The translations under genes and the position numbers were made by a program. From positions 1-11,436 of the forward strand of contig JACCSD010000251.1 in NCBI GenBank assembly GCA_013813185.1: a stretch of 11,436 nt of DNA, given 5' to 3'. The notes beneath the pieces were generated by a model. The model had not been told where the DNA came from. It saw only the letters and a list, made by a program, of their open reading frames with translations, and made no database searches. Source of the stretch: Burkholderiaceae bacterium. Its GTDB lineage: Bacteria > Pseudomonadota > Gammaproteobacteria > Burkholderiales > Burkholderiaceae_F. Each line of letters begins with the position of its first letter. Positions within the stretch are counted from its first letter, which is position 1. Shown in pieces: positions 1 through 7,900 of the stretch.

Positions 1-88
1 CGGGCGAGTTGACTCCGCCCGGAATCGAACGCTGCGCGCGCTCAAACAGCTGTTCGTTGCTGGCCTTACTGAACTCTTCCCTGCTCAT
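1..88 (-). CDS. hemL: Glutamate-1-semialdehyde 2,1-aminomutase, N-terminal fragment (gene runs off the window)
   Basis: The reverse strand from 88 reads MSREEFSKASNEQLFERAQR followed by SIPGGVNSP, which is the usual amino end of HemL, the PLP-dependent enzyme that makes 5-aminolevulinate from glutamate-1-semialdehyde in the C5 route to haem. Only 29 codons are in the window, so the catalytic lysine is not visible. The ATG at 88-86 is preceded by a good ribosome site (AGGGAAGAG on the minus strand, positions 103-95) with a 6-base spacer. The start lies inside the end of thiE (23-base overlap), so the two are very probably co-transcribed and translationally coupled. A thiE-hemL pairing is familiar from Pseudomonas and related gammaproteobacteria. 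Identity rests on the short FERAQRSIPGGVNSP stretch, which is distinctive. Confidence 0.85.
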   Translation of the reverse strand, partial: MSREEFSKASNEQLFERAQRSIPGGVNSP

Positions 89-737
89 GCTGGACTCTTC
101 CCTGATCGAAGCGGTGAATGAGCTCGCCCACCGCCTGCGCCGGACGATCTGTTGCGAAGACGGCACCGAGCACCGCCGCAGCGTGCGCACCGGCAGCTGC
201 GACGGTCGCGATGTTTGCGGCATTGATGCCACCGATGGCGATGATGCGCCGCTGTGGCCATGCTGCGCGCGCAGCGGACAGCAATGCGAGCGGCGCGCGT
301 ACGGCCGCAGGTTTCGTCGCCGACTCGAACATCGAGCCAAAGGCGACGGCATCGGCACCGGCCGCGATCGCCGCACGCGCGCGATCGAACTGGTTGTAGC
401 AGGACACGCCCAGCAGCTGATGCGGCAATCGGTCGCGCGCATCCGCCACGTCGCCATCGGCACTCCCCAGATGGACGCCGTCCGCTCCGGAACTGATTGC
501 AGCCTCGATACTGTCGTTGACGATCAGCAGGGCGCCGGTGGCGCGCGTCAGCTCGGATAGCCTGGATGCGCGGTCGCGCCTCTGCGCGGCGTCGGCGGTC
601 TTGTCGCGATATTGAACAGCGCGCACTCCGGCGTCCAATGCTTGCTGGACAACGGCGAGCACTGCGTCGAAGCCGCGTGCGGCAGAGTCTGGCGTCAACA
701 GATAAACGCCGGCGATGCGCGCAAGTTCAGGTGTCAT
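66..737 (-). CDS. thiE: Thiamine-phosphate synthase
   Basis: A 223-residue cytoplasmic TIM-barrel enzyme that joins the thiazole phosphate and HMP pyrophosphate to give thiamine monophosphate. Family landmarks are in order: VQYRDK (residues 41-46), IVNDS (72-76, pyrimidine/pyrophosphate region), GVHLG (87-91), the AFGSMFES-TK phosphate loop (132-142, canonically AFGPxFxTxTK) and IIAIGGI (165-171) near the thiazole-phosphate site. Length is normal for a single-domain ThiE. The start at 737 precedes the conserved YLLTPD strand by a normal distance; I see no strong ribosome site in front of it. The last residues, GRVQHEQGRVQ, contain a repeat produced by a 21-base tandem duplication, so the tail is probably not functional. 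The gene is divergent from the rubredoxin gene and overlaps hemL downstream. Confidence 0.93.
   Translation of the reverse strand: MTPELARIAGVYLLTPDSAARGFDAVLAVVQQALDAGVRAVQYRDKTADAAQRRDRASRLSELTRATGALLIVNDSIEAAISSGADGVHLGSADGDVADARDRLPHQLLGVSCYNQFDRARAAIAAGADAVAFGSMFESATKPAAVRAPLALLSAARAAWPQRRIIAIGGINAANIATVAAAGAHAAAVLGAVFATDRPAQAVGELIHRFDQGRVQHEQGRVQ
69..104. repeat. Tandem duplication (period 21) at the thiE-hemL overlap
   Basis: CTGAACTCTTCCCTG (69-83) recurs as CTGGACTCTTCCCTG (90-104), 14 of 15 bases equal, with 21 bases between starts. On the minus strand each copy contains AGGGAAGAG, which is a Shine-Dalgarno-like sequence. The upstream copy serves the hemL ATG at 88; the second lies inside hemL codons 3-7. 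The period of 21 keeps the thiE frame and gives the doubled GRVQ at the ThiE end. Confidence 0.8.
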
Positions 738-974
738 CGAACCGAAGAGTCACAGGCGAACAGATGTTCAAGAAAATTCGTTTGACCGAATTGGCCTATT
801 GCGGTCGGGTAAATTAGTCACGCAAATGGGTACCGGTAAGTGGGTAGCCGATATCTGTGATGCCACGTTATGATCGCCCGCTAACTTGTTGATTTTAGCC
901 GTCGAGTTCGCGCCTTTGAAGTTCGTCTCAGCGTCGGCTTTTTGTTGGCTAACACGATGGCGACCGGCGTGGCG
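738..974. promoter_or_regulatory. Divergent control region between thiE-hemL and the rubredoxin/pil genes
   Basis: This 237-base stretch separates two divergent transcription units and is less GC-rich than its surroundings, as expected of a promoter region. On the plus strand TATGAT at 869-874 is one base from the sigma70 -10 consensus, but I find no good -35 element 16-18 bases before it. TACCGGTA at about 834-841 is an 8-base palindrome of unknown meaning. No TPP riboswitch signature (CTGAGA box) is visible upstream of thiE. The rubredoxin reading frame also stays open back to a TTG at 942, so the last 33 bases could be coding if a longer start were used. The role is inferred mainly from layout. 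Confidence 0.45.
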
Positions 975-1139
975 ATGAAAACCTGGATGTGTCTCATCTG
1001 TGGCTGGATCTATGACGAGGCAGCGGGGGTTCCGGAACATGGAGTGGCGGCCGGAACTCGTTGGGAAGACATTCCGCCAAATTGGACGTGTCCCGAGTGT
1101 GGCGCGCGCAAAGAAGATTTCGAAATGGTTGAAATCTGA
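975..1139 (+). CDS. Rubredoxin
   Basis: A 54-residue one-iron electron carrier of the cytoplasm. Iron is bound by four cysteines in two knuckles, CLICG (residues 6-10) and CPECG (39-43), with the typical WIYDEAAG, GTRWEDIP and final DFEMVEI motifs. In pseudomonads such rubredoxins pass electrons to alkane hydroxylases or act in oxidative stress; nothing here picks one role. I chose the ATG at 975 because rubredoxins start MKxWxC. In-frame alternatives are ATG 957 and TTG 942, and none has a clear ribosome site. The gene lies 88 bases before pilG on the same strand, so it may be the first gene of the pil transcript, but it has no known function in chemosensory signalling. Confidence 0.93.
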   Translation: MKTWMCLICGWIYDEAAGVPEHGVAAGTRWEDIPPNWTCPECGARKEDFEMVEI

Positions 1140-1227
1140 CCTCGGAACCGCGGAATTCGGCGCTGAGCGCGAGCCAGGTTCGCGTACAACGCAGGCTCGG
1201 TGACAAGCGTGAAATGGGTAGCAGCAG

Positions 1228-1623
1228 ATGGCGGCTCAGGACTTTACGGAAATCCGCGGAAAGAAAGTGATGGTGATCGATGATTCGAACACCATTCGCC
1301 GCAGCGCGGAGATTTTTCTTTCGCAGGCGGGCTGCCAGGTGATACTGGCTCAGGACGGCTTTGAGGCGCTTTCGAAAATCAACGATCACCAACCCAGCAT
1401 CATCTTCTGCGACATCCTGATGCCGCGGCTTGATGGCTATCAGACGTGTGCGTTGATCAAGCGCAGTCCGCGCTTTCACAAGACACCGGTGGTCATGCTG
1501 TCTTCAAAAGACGGATTGTTCGATCGTGCGCGTGGGCGCATGGTCGGATCCAGCGAATATCTGACCAAGCCGTTTACCAAAGACAGCCTGCTGACTGCCG
1601 TACGACAACATTCGATGAATTGA
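1228..1623 (+). CDS. pilG: Twitching motility response regulator PilG (CheY-like)
   Basis: A 131-residue stand-alone receiver domain. The acidic pair D18-D19, the probable phosphorylated D62 in CDILMPRLDG, the switch residue S92 in MLSSKDG and K114 in YLTKPF are all present, so it should be phosphorylatable. The stretches VMVIDDSNTIRR and DGYQTCALIK are strongly PilG-like. In Pseudomonas PilG receives phosphate from ChpA and promotes pilus extension and cAMP production; that role is inferred here from similarity and from its place at the head of pilGHIJ-chpA. The ATG at 1228 is the only sensible start, though its ribosome site (GGGTAGCAGCAG) is weak. A gap of 29 bases leads to pilH. Confidence 0.95.
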   Translation: MAAQDFTEIRGKKVMVIDDSNTIRRSAEIFLSQAGCQVILAQDGFEALSKINDHQPSIIFCDILMPRLDGYQTCALIKRSPRFHKTPVVMLSSKDGLFDRARGRMVGSSEYLTKPFTKDSLLTAVRQHSMN

Positions 1624-1652
1624 GAATCGAAGTTGTCGGCCAGGGGAGAGCC

Positions 1653-2018
1653 ATGCCAATTAAGAAAGTCTTGATCGTCGACGATTCACCGACGGAGCGC
1701 CACGTGTTGACTGAAATGCTGACCAAGCAGGGTTATGCCGTGTCAACCGCGGAAAACGCGGACGAGGCGATGATCAAAGTCAAGACATTGATCCCGGACC
1801 TGATCCTGATGGATGTCGTTATGCCGGGGCAAAACGGTTTTCAGCTGACCCGGGCGCTGTCGAAGGATCCTGTCACGCAGCACATTCCAATCATCATGTG
1901 CACCAGCAAAAACCAGCAGACCGATCGCATCTGGGGTTTGCGGCAGGGTGCGCGCGACTACGTCGTCAAGCCGGTCAAGGCCGACGAGTTGCTCGAAAAA
2001 ATCGCCGCGTTCAATTAG
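1653..2018 (+). CDS. pilH: Twitching motility response regulator PilH (CheY-like)
   Basis: A 121-residue single receiver domain and the second response regulator of the Pil-Chp system. The key residues are D10-D11, the phosphorylated D54 in LMDVVMPG, T84 in CTSKNQ and K106 in VVKPV. The segment TDRIWGLRQGARDYVVKPV is typical of PilH and separates it from PilG. In Pseudomonas PilH favours retraction or acts as a phosphate sink for ChpA; the same is inferred here. The frame stays open far upstream into pilG, but the ATG at 1653 is supported by a strong ribosome site (AGGGGA, 1642-1647, 5-base spacer) and by the family's usual start just before KKVLIVDDS. Confidence 0.95.
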   Translation: MPIKKVLIVDDSPTERHVLTEMLTKQGYAVSTAENADEAMIKVKTLIPDLILMDVVMPGQNGFQLTRALSKDPVTQHIPIIMCTSKNQQTDRIWGLRQGARDYVVKPVKADELLEKIAAFN

Positions 2019-2051
2019 TCGATGAACTAGGCTCGAACGAAAACAGAATAA

Positions 2052-2594
2052 ATGGCCACCAGCGGCGAAGCCACCAACCGGCAGCTCGTCAAACTGCGTG
2101 AGTTTTCGACGCAGTTGGCGCAGCGCTTGAAGGAAGCGCCGAACAAGCCGACTGAGCCGACGCGTCTCGCGGTGCGGATCGGAGCGGAGAGCTATCTGAT
2201 CGAGATGGCGCTGGCGGGCGAGATTGTCAGTCTGCCCGGTATCGCGCCCGTGCCGTGGACGCGGCCCTGGTATCGCGGTCTCGCCAACGTACGTGGAAGG
2301 TTGATCGGCGTGGTCGATTTGTTGCACCTGATGGGGCGTGAACCGCTGACGCCGGAACAGACGCAGCAGGTGCTGGTGTTCGGTGAAGTGCTCGGCGTCA
2401 ACGCGGGCATTCTGGTGACGCGCGCTTTTGGCATTCGTAATCTGAAGGATCTCACGCCCATCGATGGCGCGCCGCCGGCCGGTCGTGCCAGTTGGGAGCA
2501 CGTGCGTTATCGAGACGACGACGGGTTGACGATGACTGCGCTCGAGTTGCGTGAGTTGGCCACGTCGTCTCACTTTGCGGCGATTGCAGTTTAG
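2052..2594 (+). CDS. pilI: CheW-like coupling protein PilI
   Basis: A 180-residue soluble CheW-domain protein. After a helical, charged N-terminal stretch of about 35 residues the CheW fold begins at RLAVRIGAESYLIEM (about 38-52), followed by SLPGIAPVPWTRPWYRGLAN and RGRLIGVVDLLHLMG, the conserved core that docks on receptor and kinase. By family knowledge PilI links PilJ to ChpA in the polar signalling array. It lies 33 bases after pilH and 129 before pilJ. No clear ribosome site precedes the ATG at 2052 (CGAAAACAGAATAA), so translation may depend on coupling or on an unstructured A-rich leader. Confidence 0.92.
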   Translation: MATSGEATNRQLVKLREFSTQLAQRLKEAPNKPTEPTRLAVRIGAESYLIEMALAGEIVSLPGIAPVPWTRPWYRGLANVRGRLIGVVDLLHLMGREPLTPEQTQQVLVFGEVLGVNAGILVTRAFGIRNLKDLTPIDGAPPAGRASWEHVRYRDDDGLTMTALELRELATSSHFAAIAV

Positions 2595-2723
2595 TGATGC
2601 ATAAAGCAACAACGGCATATCAAGAACGGCGACCGCCGACTGACTAGAACGGCGGCGATTCGATGCCGCTCGACTCCGAGCGGCATATGGTGGAACGGCG
2701 GAGCTGTAGCGGCGGAGGGTTAG
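2595..2723 (+). promoter_or_regulatory. pilI-pilJ spacer with hairpin and repeated GAACGGCG
   Basis: This 129-base gap is long for an otherwise compact operon. It contains a perfect 10-base-pair inverted repeat, ATGCCGCTCG-ACTC-CGAGCGGCAT (2663-2686), and a smaller one, CGGCG-AC-CGCCG (2627-2638). GAACGGCG occurs three times, at 2624, 2647 and 2693, spaced 23 and 46 bases. No T-run follows the large hairpin, so it does not look like a standard terminator. The pilJ ribosome site GGAGGG (2714-2719) lies 28 bases past the hairpin. A role in mRNA processing, stability or internal control of pilJ is a guess. Confidence 0.5.
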
Positions 2724-4994
2724 ATGGCACTCGACATGGGACCGGTAGCAGTGAAGAAAAGGCCAAAGGAGCGCTCGAGCCGCAATCGCGGCGATCCGTT
2801 CCGCGCCTCGACGACGTTGGACACGATGTCGCCGCGTACGACGATGTCGGAGCCGGCGCCCAAGACGGTCATGCTCGAGCGCGCGGGAAGCAGTGGCCGG
2901 GCGATGCGCGTTATGGACCGCCTGATCGAGATGCAGCTGCCGGTCATCGGCGACAAGCCGGTAAATTCGCAGGTGCAGATTCTGTTGGCTTTGCTCGTCA
3001 CCTTCCTGGTGCTGTTTGTTCTCGTGTTGTCGATCGATAACCGGGCGGCGACCAACGGTGCAATGCAGATCGAGATTGTCGGAGACACGCTGATGCACAC
3101 TCAGCGACTGGCAAAGGCCGCACCCAACGCGGTGGCAGGCAACCGTGTCGCGTTCACCGAAGTCAAGGAGAGCCGCGACGCGATCGACAGCAACCTGAAC
3201 GCGCTGATGAAGGGCGATGCCAACCGCGATCTAACGGCTTCCAGCAGCGACGCGATCGTCCCAGAGCTGGAGAAGCTTTCGGCGAACTGGCGCGCTAGCC
3301 AATCGGCGGCATCAGTCATCCTGGGCAACGAAAAAATACTGCTCGCGTTCGGCGACGTGATCAAGAAGATCAACGATGCAAGTCCGCGCCTGCAGCAGCT
3401 GACCGAAGAAATCATGGCGCTGAAGTTGCAGGTCGGCGCGCCTGCGCGTGAGATCGCCACGGCCGGCCAGTTGGTGACGCTGACGCAACGGCTCGGCAAG
3501 AGCGCCAATTCTCTGGTCGCGGGCAACGTGGCGAATGCCGAAGTGGCGCTGACGCTCGGCCGCGATATCAATCAGTTTCGCGATCTGACGCAGGCGCTGC
3601 TGTCGGGCAGCGAAGCGCTTCGCATCAGCGCAGTGACCGATACCGAAGCCCGCTCGCGGCTACAGGAGCTGCTGAAGGTATACGGCGAGTTTCAGAAGTC
3701 GATCGAAGGCGCACTCGGAAGCCTGCAGGCGATCGTGCAAGCCAAGGAAGCCGAGCTGGGAATCCTGCGCGATTCCGAAATGCTGCGCCAGCAAGTAGGG
3801 CAGCTGAGCGGGCTTTATACCGGCGCGCAGCGCACACGCGTCCTGAACTTCCTGTTGCTGATGTTTTTCGGCAGCAGCTTGCTGCTGGCGGGCCTCGCGA
3901 TTTTCAAGGTGTTACTCGAAGATACGCGCCAGCGCGCCACCGAAGCCAACGTGCAGCGGATGCAGGCCGAGCGGCTCGAGCAGGATGCAAAGAAAACCAA
4001 CGACGTCAATCAGGCCGCGATTTTGCGGCTGATGAACGAGTTGCAGGAAGTTGCCGACGGTAACCTCACGGTGCAGGCGACCGTGTCCGAGGACATCACG
4101 GGCGCCATTGCCGACTCGGTCAACTACACGGTCGAGGAGCTGCGCGGCCTGGTCGGCCGCATCAACAACACCGCCGAGCAAGTCAACACGGCGTCGACCC
4201 AGGCGCGCGACATTGCGACGCGATTGTTGACCGCTTCGGAAGCACAGTCGCAAGAGATCAAGGACACCGGCGACAAGGTGCTGAAGATGGCATCGCAGAT
4301 CAACGATGTCTCCAAAAACGCCGGCGAGTCTGCCAAGGTCGCGCGGGCGTCGCTGGAGGCGGCCGAGCGCGGGCAGCGCGCGGTGCTCAACCAGATCAGC
4401 GGTATGAACGAGATTCGCGAGCAGATTCAGGAAACCGCAAAGCGCATCAAGCGGCTGGGCGAGTCGTCGCAGGAAATCGGCGAGATCGTCGAGCTGATCA
4501 CCGACATCACCGAGCAAACGAACGTGCTGGCGCTCAATGCGGCGATTCAGGCGGCGTCGGCCGGGGAAGCGGGGCGCGGGTTTTCAGTCGTTGCCGAAGA
4601 GGTACAGCGCCTGGCCGATCGTTCGGCCGAAGCTGCCAAGCAGATCGGCGCGCTGGTGCGCACCATTCAGACAGATACGCAGGATGCGGTTGCCGCCATG
4701 GAAAAGAGCACGCAGGGCGTGGTCGAAGGCGCGAAGCTGTCGGACGCCGCAGGTAACGCCTTGTCGGACATCGGCCGCGTTTCGCGCCAGTTGACCGACC
4801 AGGTTGAGAAGATCGCGTCGGCCACCAACGATCAGGCGCAATCGGCCGGCGGTGTCGCTCACTCGATTGAGCGCATTTTGACGGTGACTGAGCAGACATC
4901 ACAGGGCACGCGGCAGGCGGCGCAGTCGATTGGGCAGCTCGCAACGCTCGCGCGTGAGTTGAAGGCATCAGTCGCGCGCTTCCGCGTCGGATAA
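2724..4994 (+). CDS. pilJ: Type IV pili chemoreceptor PilJ (methyl-accepting chemotaxis protein)
   Basis: A 756-residue inner-membrane receptor feeding ChpA through PilI. A basic, Ser/Pro-rich cytoplasmic leader (1-85) precedes TM1 (about 86-103). The periplasmic part (104-373) carries the PilJ sensing repeat twice, at DTLMHTQRLAK (121-131) and LVTLTQRLGK (250-259). TM2 spans about 374-394, a HAMP region follows to about 460, and a long coiled-coil signalling domain runs to the end. The hairpin tip is EQTNVLALNAAIQAASAGEA (597-616), with Q and S where classical receptors have E and R, a feature of PilJ-type receptors. The C-terminus (SVARFRVG) has no CheR-tethering pentapeptide. The start is set by an in-frame TAG directly before ATG 2724 and by GGAGGG with a 4-base spacer. 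At 756 it exceeds the roughly 680 residues of Pseudomonas PilJ, mainly through the leader; M61 or M64 are possible later starts. Confidence 0.94.
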   Translation: MALDMGPVAVKKRPKERSSRNRGDPFRASTTLDTMSPRTTMSEPAPKTVMLERAGSSGRAMRVMDRLIEMQLPVIGDKPVNSQVQILLALLVTFLVLFVLVLSIDNRAATNGAMQIEIVGDTLMHTQRLAKAAPNAVAGNRVAFTEVKESRDAIDSNLNALMKGDANRDLTASSSDAIVPELEKLSANWRASQSAASVILGNEKILLAFGDVIKKINDASPRLQQLTEEIMALKLQVGAPAREIATAGQLVTLTQRLGKSANSLVAGNVANAEVALTLGRDINQFRDLTQALLSGSEALRISAVTDTEARSRLQELLKVYGEFQKSIEGALGSLQAIVQAKEAELGILRDSEMLRQQVGQLSGLYTGAQRTRVLNFLLLMFFGSSLLLAGLAIFKVLLEDTRQRATEANVQRMQAERLEQDAKKTNDVNQAAILRLMNELQEVADGNLTVQATVSEDITGAIADSVNYTVEELRGLVGRINNTAEQVNTASTQARDIATRLLTASEAQSQEIKDTGDKVLKMASQINDVSKNAGESAKVARASLEAAERGQRAVLNQISGMNEIREQIQETAKRIKRLGESSQEIGEIVELITDITEQTNVLALNAAIQAASAGEAGRGFSVVAEEVQRLADRSAEAAKQIGALVRTIQTDTQDAVAAMEKSTQGVVEGAKLSDAAGNALSDIGRVSRQLTDQVEKIASATNDQAQSAGGVAHSIERILTVTEQTSQGTRQAAQSIGQLATLARELKASVARFRVG

Positions 4995-4998
4995 ACCC

Positions 4999-7900
4999 AT
5001 GGCCGAGAAACACGATCCGAATCAGTTGGTGGGGGCCGCTCCCGACATCGCGCCGCTGGCTTGGGTCATCGACGAGATTCGAACTTCGCTGACCGACGCG
5101 GTCAATGGACTGAAGGCGTTTGTTGCCAACAAGCAGGACGTCGACAGCGTGCGCAACGCGCGCAATCAGATTCATCAGGCGAATGGCGCGTTGCAGCTTC
5201 TCGACCTGCGCGGCGTTGCGCTAGTTACCGAGGCGATCGAGCACCTGACGCGTCGCTTCGAGACAGATCCAAAAGAATGTTCGCCGGCGCCGGTCCGCAC
5301 GATAGAAACCGCACTGTCGGCCGTGATGGCGTACCTGGAAGGCCTGCTATCCGGCCGTCCGAACCAGCCGATCAAGCTGTATCCGTACTACCGCGACGTG
5401 CTGCTGCTGAATCAGGCGAACCGGGTGCATCCGGCCGATCTTGTGTTTCCTGACCTGTCGCGCCGGCCGGCGTTTCATCAAATCGAAGCGCGCAATTTCA
5501 CGCCGCGCCAGCTGCGCGACCGGCGCGCGCGGTTTGAGTTGGGGCTGCTTGGCTTCCTGCGCAACTCGGACGACGCGGCTCCGCGCAAGCGGATGCGCGA
5601 AGCGCTCTCGGATCTCGAGCACATGCCGCAGCGCGGGCTCGCTCGTAGTTTCTGGTGGATTGCGCGCGGGCTATTGGAAGCCCTCGAAGCCGGCGCGGTT
5701 GCCGTTGATGTGGATCTAAAGCGGGTGCTGGCCCGCCTGAATTTGCAGTTGCGTCGAATGATCGAAGGCGGCGGCGCGGTCGCTGAGCGTTTGATGGTCG
5801 ATACGCTGTACTACGTCGGCCGTGCGGAGGGAACGCTGCCGCGGGTCGCCGAGGTCAAGCGCTTGTACGGGCTCGATGCGCTGATTCCAGCGGACTTCGA
5901 GCGTGCGAGTCTGACCGCGCTTGACGCGGACGCACTGCGCGCGTTGAAGGAAGCGCTGGTACAGGCCAAGCAGCTCTGGGGTCAGATCGTTGCTGGCGCG
6001 CCCGATACTTCCAAGTTCGAGCACGAAATTGCGCTTGCGCGCGAGACATCTCACAAATTACACGCACGGCCGCTGGTGGCGACGATCGAAGCGATCAGTC
6101 GCGTAACCAGCGAATTTGCGAAGCTTGCACCGAACGTGCGCGAAGGGGTGGGGCTCGAGGTCGCCTCGGCGCTGCTCTTTGTCGATCTGGGCGTCGAAGA
6201 GCTGCCGCAGATCGAATCCGAATACGAAGGGCGCGCGCTGCAGGTGATCGATCGCCTCGGCAAAGCGCGCAATGGCCAGGCGTTGCCGCAGGCCGGCCCG
6301 TGGATGTCCGAGCTGGCGCGGCGTGCGCAGGATCGCCTGACGATGGGCACCGTGGTCGCCGAAACGCAGGCGACGCTGCGCGACATCGAACAGCGGCTGG
6401 ACCGTTTCTTCCGCAATCCGTTGGAGCGCGCCGACCTTCCGAGCACCACGGCGATGTTCGATCAAGTGTGCGGCGTGCTGTCCTTGCTCGGCTATGACGA
6501 GCCGGTCGCGGCATTGCGCAACGTGCAGACATCGATCGCGCGTTTCTCCGACGCGACGGTGGCGCCCGAGCCCGACGAATTCGGCCGTATCGCGCAGAAC
6601 CTGGGTGCGATCGGCTTCTTTGTCGAAAGCGTCGGGCAGGATGCGGATCGCCCGCGCGGCATGTTCCGCTACGACCCGGCCACCGGAATATTCAGCGCCG
6701 ATCTCGGACAGCTGCATGGGGCCGACACCGTCGCCGCACCTGCGGACGACGACTACATCGCGCCGCGCACCGTCGACATCCGCTTGCCCGCGCGGCGCGG
6801 CGACAACGTCGAATCGGCCGCTCGCAAAACGCTCGAAGCTGCTCACGCGCAGGCGACGCGGTTGGTCGAGGTGGCGGGAGACGCGCGCGCGATCGAAGAG
6901 CTCGAACGCCTGCTGCCGAGCCTGGCCAACGAAGCCGACCTCCTCGACAACGACCTGCTCAAGCAAAACGCGGCGCGCGCAGCACAGCTGTTGGCGCAAC
7001 TGAAGGAAACAGCCCGCCGCGAAGACGCGACCCAACTCGAACAGTTGCTCGCGCCGCTGCGCCCGCCAGAAACGCCGAAGCCAACCGCGCCAATGCCGGT
7101 ATCCGAAGCGGCGGCTGACAATGAACTACGCCAGATCTTTGTCGAGGAAGCGCGCGACGTGCTCGACAGCATCACCGAGCAATTGGAAATGCTGCGCACC
7201 ACGCGCGATGATCAGGCAACGCTGACGACCGTGCGGCGCGCGTTCCACACGCTCAAAGGCTCGAGCCGCATGGTCGGCTTCAAGACCGTCGGCGAAGGCG
7301 CCTGGGCGGTCGAACAGTGTTTCAATTTGTGGCTGGCGCAGGAGCGCGCGGCGAGCGACGATTTGCTCGATCTCGCCGAAGGCGCGCAACGCGTGATTCG
7401 CGACTGGATCGGCCAGATTGCGCGCAACCCTACGGCCGAGCCTGACCCGATACCCTTGGTGCGATCGGCGCAGGCGGTGCGCGAAGGCGGTGTGTTCGAG
7501 TATGCGCACGCGCTACCGGGGATGCCGCCCGTCCCAAAGTCTGACGGCAGCGCGCCGGCAGTGGTCTTTGACGCGCTGCCTACGAAAGTCGATAGCAAAA
7601 ACATTGAAGCCAAGACGGTCGTTGCAGACTTCGGTGGCGCTTTGCCCACCGAAGTCGAAGCGCCGGCGCCACGGCAAGAATCGGTGCCTGAAATCGCGGC
7701 GCCCGATTGGAAATTCGAGCTCGATGCACCTGTTGCGCCGCTCGAATTGCCGGCTGCGGTGGTGGCGGAAGAGCCGGGTAGCGAGGACATCAAGCGCGTC
7801 GGCCCGCTCGAGATCAGTCATGGCCTGTACTCGATCTTTCTGACCGAAGCGGACGAGTGCATTCGCGTGCTCGCCAACGACATCGCCGAGTGGCGCTATG

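Noticed and set aside
738..840. Possible TPP riboswitch in front of thiE
   Set aside because: The conserved CTGAGA-type box and the expected leader length are absent.
845..874. Complete sigma70 promoter using TATGAT at 869-874
   Set aside because: The -35 position (around 846-851, AGCCGA) does not resemble TTGACA, so only a candidate -10 is noted.
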